14,552 nt of DNA. Source: Oscillospiraceae bacterium (lineage in GTDB: Bacteria > Bacillota > Clostridia > Oscillospirales > Oscillospiraceae). The stretch lies in NCBI GenBank assembly GCA_031261245.1, contig JAISKU010000096.1:1-14552 (forward strand), in the 5' to 3' direction. Under the pieces are notes generated by a model, which saw only the letters and a program-made list of their open reading frames with translations, ran no database searches and had not been told where the DNA came from. Shown here one piece after another: positions 12,350-14,552 of the stretch. The position numbers and the translations under genes are program-made. The stretch's first letter is position 1. Every line of letters begins with the position of its first letter.

Positions 12350-13591
12350 TTACGCCGCTTCCTTTTTCATGCGCTTCAAATACACATTTACGATTAGCAT
12401 CGTCACCGCGGCGAGCACAGCCGTGACGGCCGCCATGATAAACGTCGGAATGGGCGCGCTCTTGAGGAATGTGCCGGAAATCCAGTTGAACAGCACGCTC
12501 GACACGCCGAGGCCCATCATGATTATGCCGTAGTTTGTGCCGGCATATTTCGGCCCGAACAGGTCGGTCGTTATGGCGGCGTTGGTGGCCGACGGCCCGC
12601 CGTAGCCGAACGCAATCAGCCCGACGACTACGATAAACGGTATTCCCGACACAACCGTCATCAGCAGCGCGGCCGCAAAGGTGAGCGCGCACAGGGAGAT
12701 CGAGGTGGCAATCCGCCCGATTTTGTCAGACACCGTCGCCATTATCAGGCGTCCGGCGGCGTTCGGAATACCCGTAAACGACACGGCAAAGGTGGCCGCA
12801 GCCGCTGTCGCGAGCCGCCCGCCGTTTGCGAGCTCTTTAATCACGGGGAAGCACAGCGTCCACGTCGCGTTTATGAACACCAGATACAGGAACATGAGCC
12901 AAAACTGCGGCGTTTTCGCGGCCTCGCCGAGAGTGTAGTTCTTCTTCGTCGAAATGACCTTTGTGTTCGTGACCGCCTTTGGCAGCGCCGAGAGGTATTT
13001 CTCGTCCGGGAGCTTCACGAACAGGCACGCAACTATCCCCAGCACGAAAAACACGCCCGCGAGCACCGGAAAAACCATGCGGAAATTCACAAGTCCGTCC
13101 TCGTTCAAAAACGCGCGCATAAGGCTCTCAGAAACGGGCCCGAACACGACCGTGGAAAACCCGAACGAGCTTACGGCGAGCCCGGAGGCGAGCCCGCGTC
13201 TGTGCGGCAGCCACCTTTGCAGGCACTGTATGCACGCGCCGTAGGCAATTCCGGAGCCGAGCCCGGCGATTACGCTGTATGTAAGGTATATCCACTTGAT
13301 CGTTTTGGAGGTGAGCAGACCCGACGCGCCGATTCCGGCGGCGAACAGGATAACGCCGATTATCGCCGCAAATTTCGGGCTTTTGCGGTCGTTGATAAAC
13401 CCGCCGATGAAGTTTCCGATGACAAACGCGAACAGCATATAGCTGGCGACCATAGTGGCGGCCTGCGGCGTCCACGCGAACGCCTTCACGACGTTTCCGT
13501 TAAAGGCGCTCCATAAATAGATGATTCCCACACACAGCTGTATGATTAGACAGCCGATTATCGTCGGCACGGGAGAGACGCGTTTTTTCAT
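12350..13591 (-). CDS. MFS transporter, oxalate/formate antiporter (OFA) family-like
   Basis: This 413-residue inner-membrane protein has about 12 transmembrane segments. The first helix, QLCVGIIYLWSAF (18-30), is characteristic of the OFA family. The MFS loop motif appears as GGFINDRKSPKFAA (about 63-76), and the OFA-like stretch YGACIQCLQRWLPHRRGLASGLA (about 117-139) follows, with a second loop motif VSDKIGRI in the C-terminal half. Known members exchange oxalate and formate or move other small carboxylates, but most have unknown substrates. The ATG follows a weak AAAGAAG site, and a strong promoter is present. No oxalate-degrading genes are nearby. Confidence 0.88.
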   Translation of the reverse strand: MKKRVSPVPTIIGCLIIQLCVGIIYLWSAFNGNVVKAFAWTPQAATMVASYMLFAFVIGNFIGGFINDRKSPKFAAIIGVILFAAGIGASGLLTSKTIKWIYLTYSVIAGLGSGIAYGACIQCLQRWLPHRRGLASGLAVSSFGFSTVVFGPVSESLMRAFLNEDGLVNFRMVFPVLAGVFFVLGIVACLFVKLPDEKYLSALPKAVTNTKVISTKKNYTLGEAAKTPQFWLMFLYLVFINATWTLCFPVIKELANGGRLATAAAATFAVSFTGIPNAAGRLIMATVSDKIGRIATSISLCALTFAAALLMTVVSGIPFIVVVGLIAFGYGGPSATNAAITTDLFGPKYAGTNYGIIMMGLGVSSVLFNWISGTFLKSAPIPTFIMAAVTAVLAAVTMLIVNVYLKRMKKEAA

Positions 13592-13628
13592 CGCAATACA
13601 CTTCTTTCACCATAATATTTTCCTATCA

Positions 13629-13657
13629 TTTATAACACCTGCGCCCGGGATTGTCAA
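13629..13657 (-). promoter_or_regulatory. Promoter of the MFS gene
   Basis: On the minus strand TTGACA (13652-13657), 17 bp and TATAAA (13629-13634), 37 bp before the ATG. It is close to consensus. I see no terminator between the upstream 120-aa gene and this promoter. Confidence 0.78.
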
Positions 13658-13686
13658 TGCAATTCCAACATGCGGCGGTGCGATAT

Positions 13687-14049
13687 CTACATGCCTGTCC
13701 ATGTGTCGCGCGGGTCAACCCAGCCGAAAATGCCGCCGTACACGCGCAGCCACCCCTTCTCAACGTCCTGCGAAAACGTGAACCCGACGCCGCGCGCGTC
13801 CGGAACGCCGGGCGCGGATTTGTCGAGCCCGAAGCGCGACAGGAGGTATTCCACGTCCTCCTCCGGCAGCGGCTTTGTGCGCCTGACATTGCCGAAAACG
13901 CGCACGGAGAGCCGCCCCTCACCGCCCGGCGCGCAGTCGCACTCGGCGGAAATCAGAATGTTTCCGTATTTGCAGCTCACGCTGCTTTTGAAGCCGTCCG
14001 GCGTGTTTTCCGGAGACGCGGCCAGCTTTTCAAGATGAATGTACGCCAT
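13687..14049 (-). CDS. Unrecognised 120-aa protein coupled to an XRE regulator
   Basis: I cannot assign this to a family. It starts MAYIHLEKLAASPE and is rich in predicted beta strands (SSVSCKYGNILISAECDC, GRLSVRVFGNV, KGWLRVYGGIF). A central charged helix follows PLPEEDVEYLLSRFG, and the protein ends in a Trp/Gly-rich segment, GIFGWVDPRDTWTGM. There is no signal peptide or membrane segment. The frame is open further upstream, but the ATG at 14049 lies one base after the XRE stop (TGAcATG) with AGGGAC ahead of it, so coupled translation is likely. The pairing suggests it is a partner, effector or target of the XRE protein, which is inference only. Confidence 0.75.
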   Translation of the reverse strand: MAYIHLEKLAASPENTPDGFKSSVSCKYGNILISAECDCAPGGEGRLSVRVFGNVRRTKPLPEEDVEYLLSRFGLDKSAPGVPDARGVGFTFSQDVEKGWLRVYGGIFGWVDPRDTWTGM

Positions 14050-14050
14050 G

Positions 14051-14284
14051 TCAGTCCCTGAAGTCGAACAGCTTCGCGACGGGCATTTCAAGCGCGTCCG
14101 CGATATCAAAAAGCACGTCGAGCGACAGACCCGCGCTGCCGTTCGGCGCCTCGATGTTACTCATGTGCGTGCGGCTTATGCCGATTCTCTCGGCAAGCTG
14201 TATCTGTGTGATGCCCTTCATTTTCCGCGCATATGTGATGTTGAATTTCAGTTTTTTATATGAATCCGCGTGTCCGAGTTTCAT
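14051..14284 (-). CDS. XRE-family helix-turn-helix regulator, 77 aa
   Basis: The protein is a single lambda-repressor-like domain: helix about 12-24 (LKFNITYARKMKG), the helix-turn-helix TQIQLAERIGISRTHMSNIE (26-45) and two closing helices (LSLDVLFDIADALEMPVAKLFDF). The insert between them (APNGSAG) is slightly unusual. It should bind DNA as a dimer. The ATG at 14284 is chosen because GAGGTG lies nearby at good spacing; a GTG three codons earlier has no ribosome binding site. A perfect 17-bp inverted repeat lies 50 bp upstream and is the obvious operator candidate. Confidence 0.9.
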   Translation of the reverse strand: MKLGHADSYKKLKFNITYARKMKGITQIQLAERIGISRTHMSNIEAPNGSAGLSLDVLFDIADALEMPVAKLFDFRD

Positions 14285-14333
14285 TTGCCTCACCTCGGGT
14301 AGATTCTATTGGATATCCTCCCGCGAATAAACA

Positions 14334-14384
14334 ATATCAAACAGTATTATGCAACCAGATATATTGTATAATACTGTTTGATAT
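14334..14384. promoter_or_regulatory. Perfect 17-bp inverted repeat upstream of the XRE gene
   Basis: ATATCAAACAGTATTAT (14334-14350) and its exact complement (14368-14384) are separated by 17 bp. The site lies between the XRE start codon and the tRNA-Met promoter and contains several -10-like elements (TATAAT at 14367-14372 on the plus strand; CATAAT on the minus strand). A pair of operators for the XRE protein is the likeliest reading. As RNA it could also fold into a 17-bp hairpin. Confidence 0.7.
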
Positions 14385-14413
14385 GATATTTTCAAAAGGT
14401 TCGGCGAAAACAG

Positions 14414-14442
14414 TTGACAACGCGCCGCCGATAAAGTATAAT
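14414..14442 (+). promoter_or_regulatory. Consensus promoter of tRNA-Met
   Basis: TTGACA (14414-14419) and TATAAT (14437-14442) with a 17-bp spacer match the sigma-A consensus at every position and end 14 bp before the tRNA. Confidence 0.92.
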
Positions 14443-14456
14443 TTATTGCGCTATGT

Positions 14457-14533
14457 GGCGGTATAGCTCAGTTGGCTAGAGCACTCGGTTCATACCCGTG
14501 GTGTCACTGGTTCAAGTCCAGTTACCGCCACCA
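14457..14533 (+). tRNA. tRNA-Met (anticodon CAT), elongator-like
   Basis: Acceptor arms GGCGGTA/TACCGCC, D-stem GCTC/GAGC, T-arm ACTGG/CCAGT with TTCAAGT, discriminator A and encoded CCA (14531-14533). The anticodon loop is TTCATAC. The first acceptor pair G-C and the GGTTCATACCCG core resemble Firmicutes elongator tRNA-Met rather than initiator; an Ile2 (lysidine) tRNA is a less likely alternative. The anticodon stem CTCGG/CCGTG has a T.T mismatch at its second pair. A short T run follows the CCA (14536-14541). Confidence 0.93.
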
Positions 14534-14552
14534 GCATTTTTTATCCCCTCAA

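Noticed and set aside
12273..12692. N-terminal extension of the GIY-YIG frame into the MFS gene
   Set aside because: The added residues are out-of-frame MFS coding sequence; the TTG at 12272 with GGAGG matches the family's start.

Overview
The window looks like a chromosomal stretch from a GC-rich anaerobic member of the Firmicutes, most likely a clostridial or Oscillospirales-type lineage. This is inferred from strong AGGAGG-type ribosome binding sites, sigma-A-like promoters (TTGACA, 17 bp, TATAAT), CCA-encoding tRNA genes and the gene content (flavodiiron protein, clostridial-type thiolase, OFA-family transporter). I cannot name a species. The genes are strongly biased to C or G at third positions, while the gaps between them are AT-rich. 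That contrast makes promoters, terminators and operators easy to see, and it also opens many false frames opposite real genes. No gene-free stretch exceeds 300 bases.

Layout: (1) 1-750: the start of a threonine aldolase gene running off the left edge, then divergent tRNA-Arg(CCT) and tRNA-Ser(GCT), each with its own promoter and terminator hairpin. (2) 770-1991: an unrecognised two-helix membrane protein facing a VOC/glyoxalase-fold protein, with a terminator between. (3) 2069-4463: CCA-adding enzyme and an ArsB/NhaD-type permease, ended by a strong terminator. (4) 4465-7071, minus strand: mobA, a cupin with its own promoter, then prs and pth coupled through a TAATG overlap. (5) 7083-11398: a probably leaderless DNA glycosylase gene (+), meeting tail to tail with a flavodiiron protein-aminotransferase pair (-), and a divergent acetyl-CoA acetyltransferase (+).

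(6) 11359-12339 is the accessory part. A 54-residue protein (-) and a ribbon-helix-helix protein (+) diverge from an operator-like AT-rich gap. They are bracketed by two almost identical bidirectional terminators. Next comes a small GIY-YIG nuclease gene framed by 34-bp inverted repeats that match at 33 of 34 positions. The repeat supplies the gene's last codons and stop, and partial copies of its head lie just outside. (7) 12350-14552: an OFA-type MFS transporter, an unknown 120-residue protein coupled to an XRE regulator, a perfect 17-bp inverted repeat upstream of that regulator, and tRNA-Met with a consensus promoter.

The housekeeping genes centre on tRNA (three tRNA genes, cca, pth), nucleotide and cofactor supply (prs, mobA), DNA repair and anaerobic redox or acyl-CoA metabolism. 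The best candidates for something undescribed are the repeat-framed GIY-YIG unit, the terminator-bracketed RHH/54-aa pair and the XRE/120-aa pair with its long dyad.
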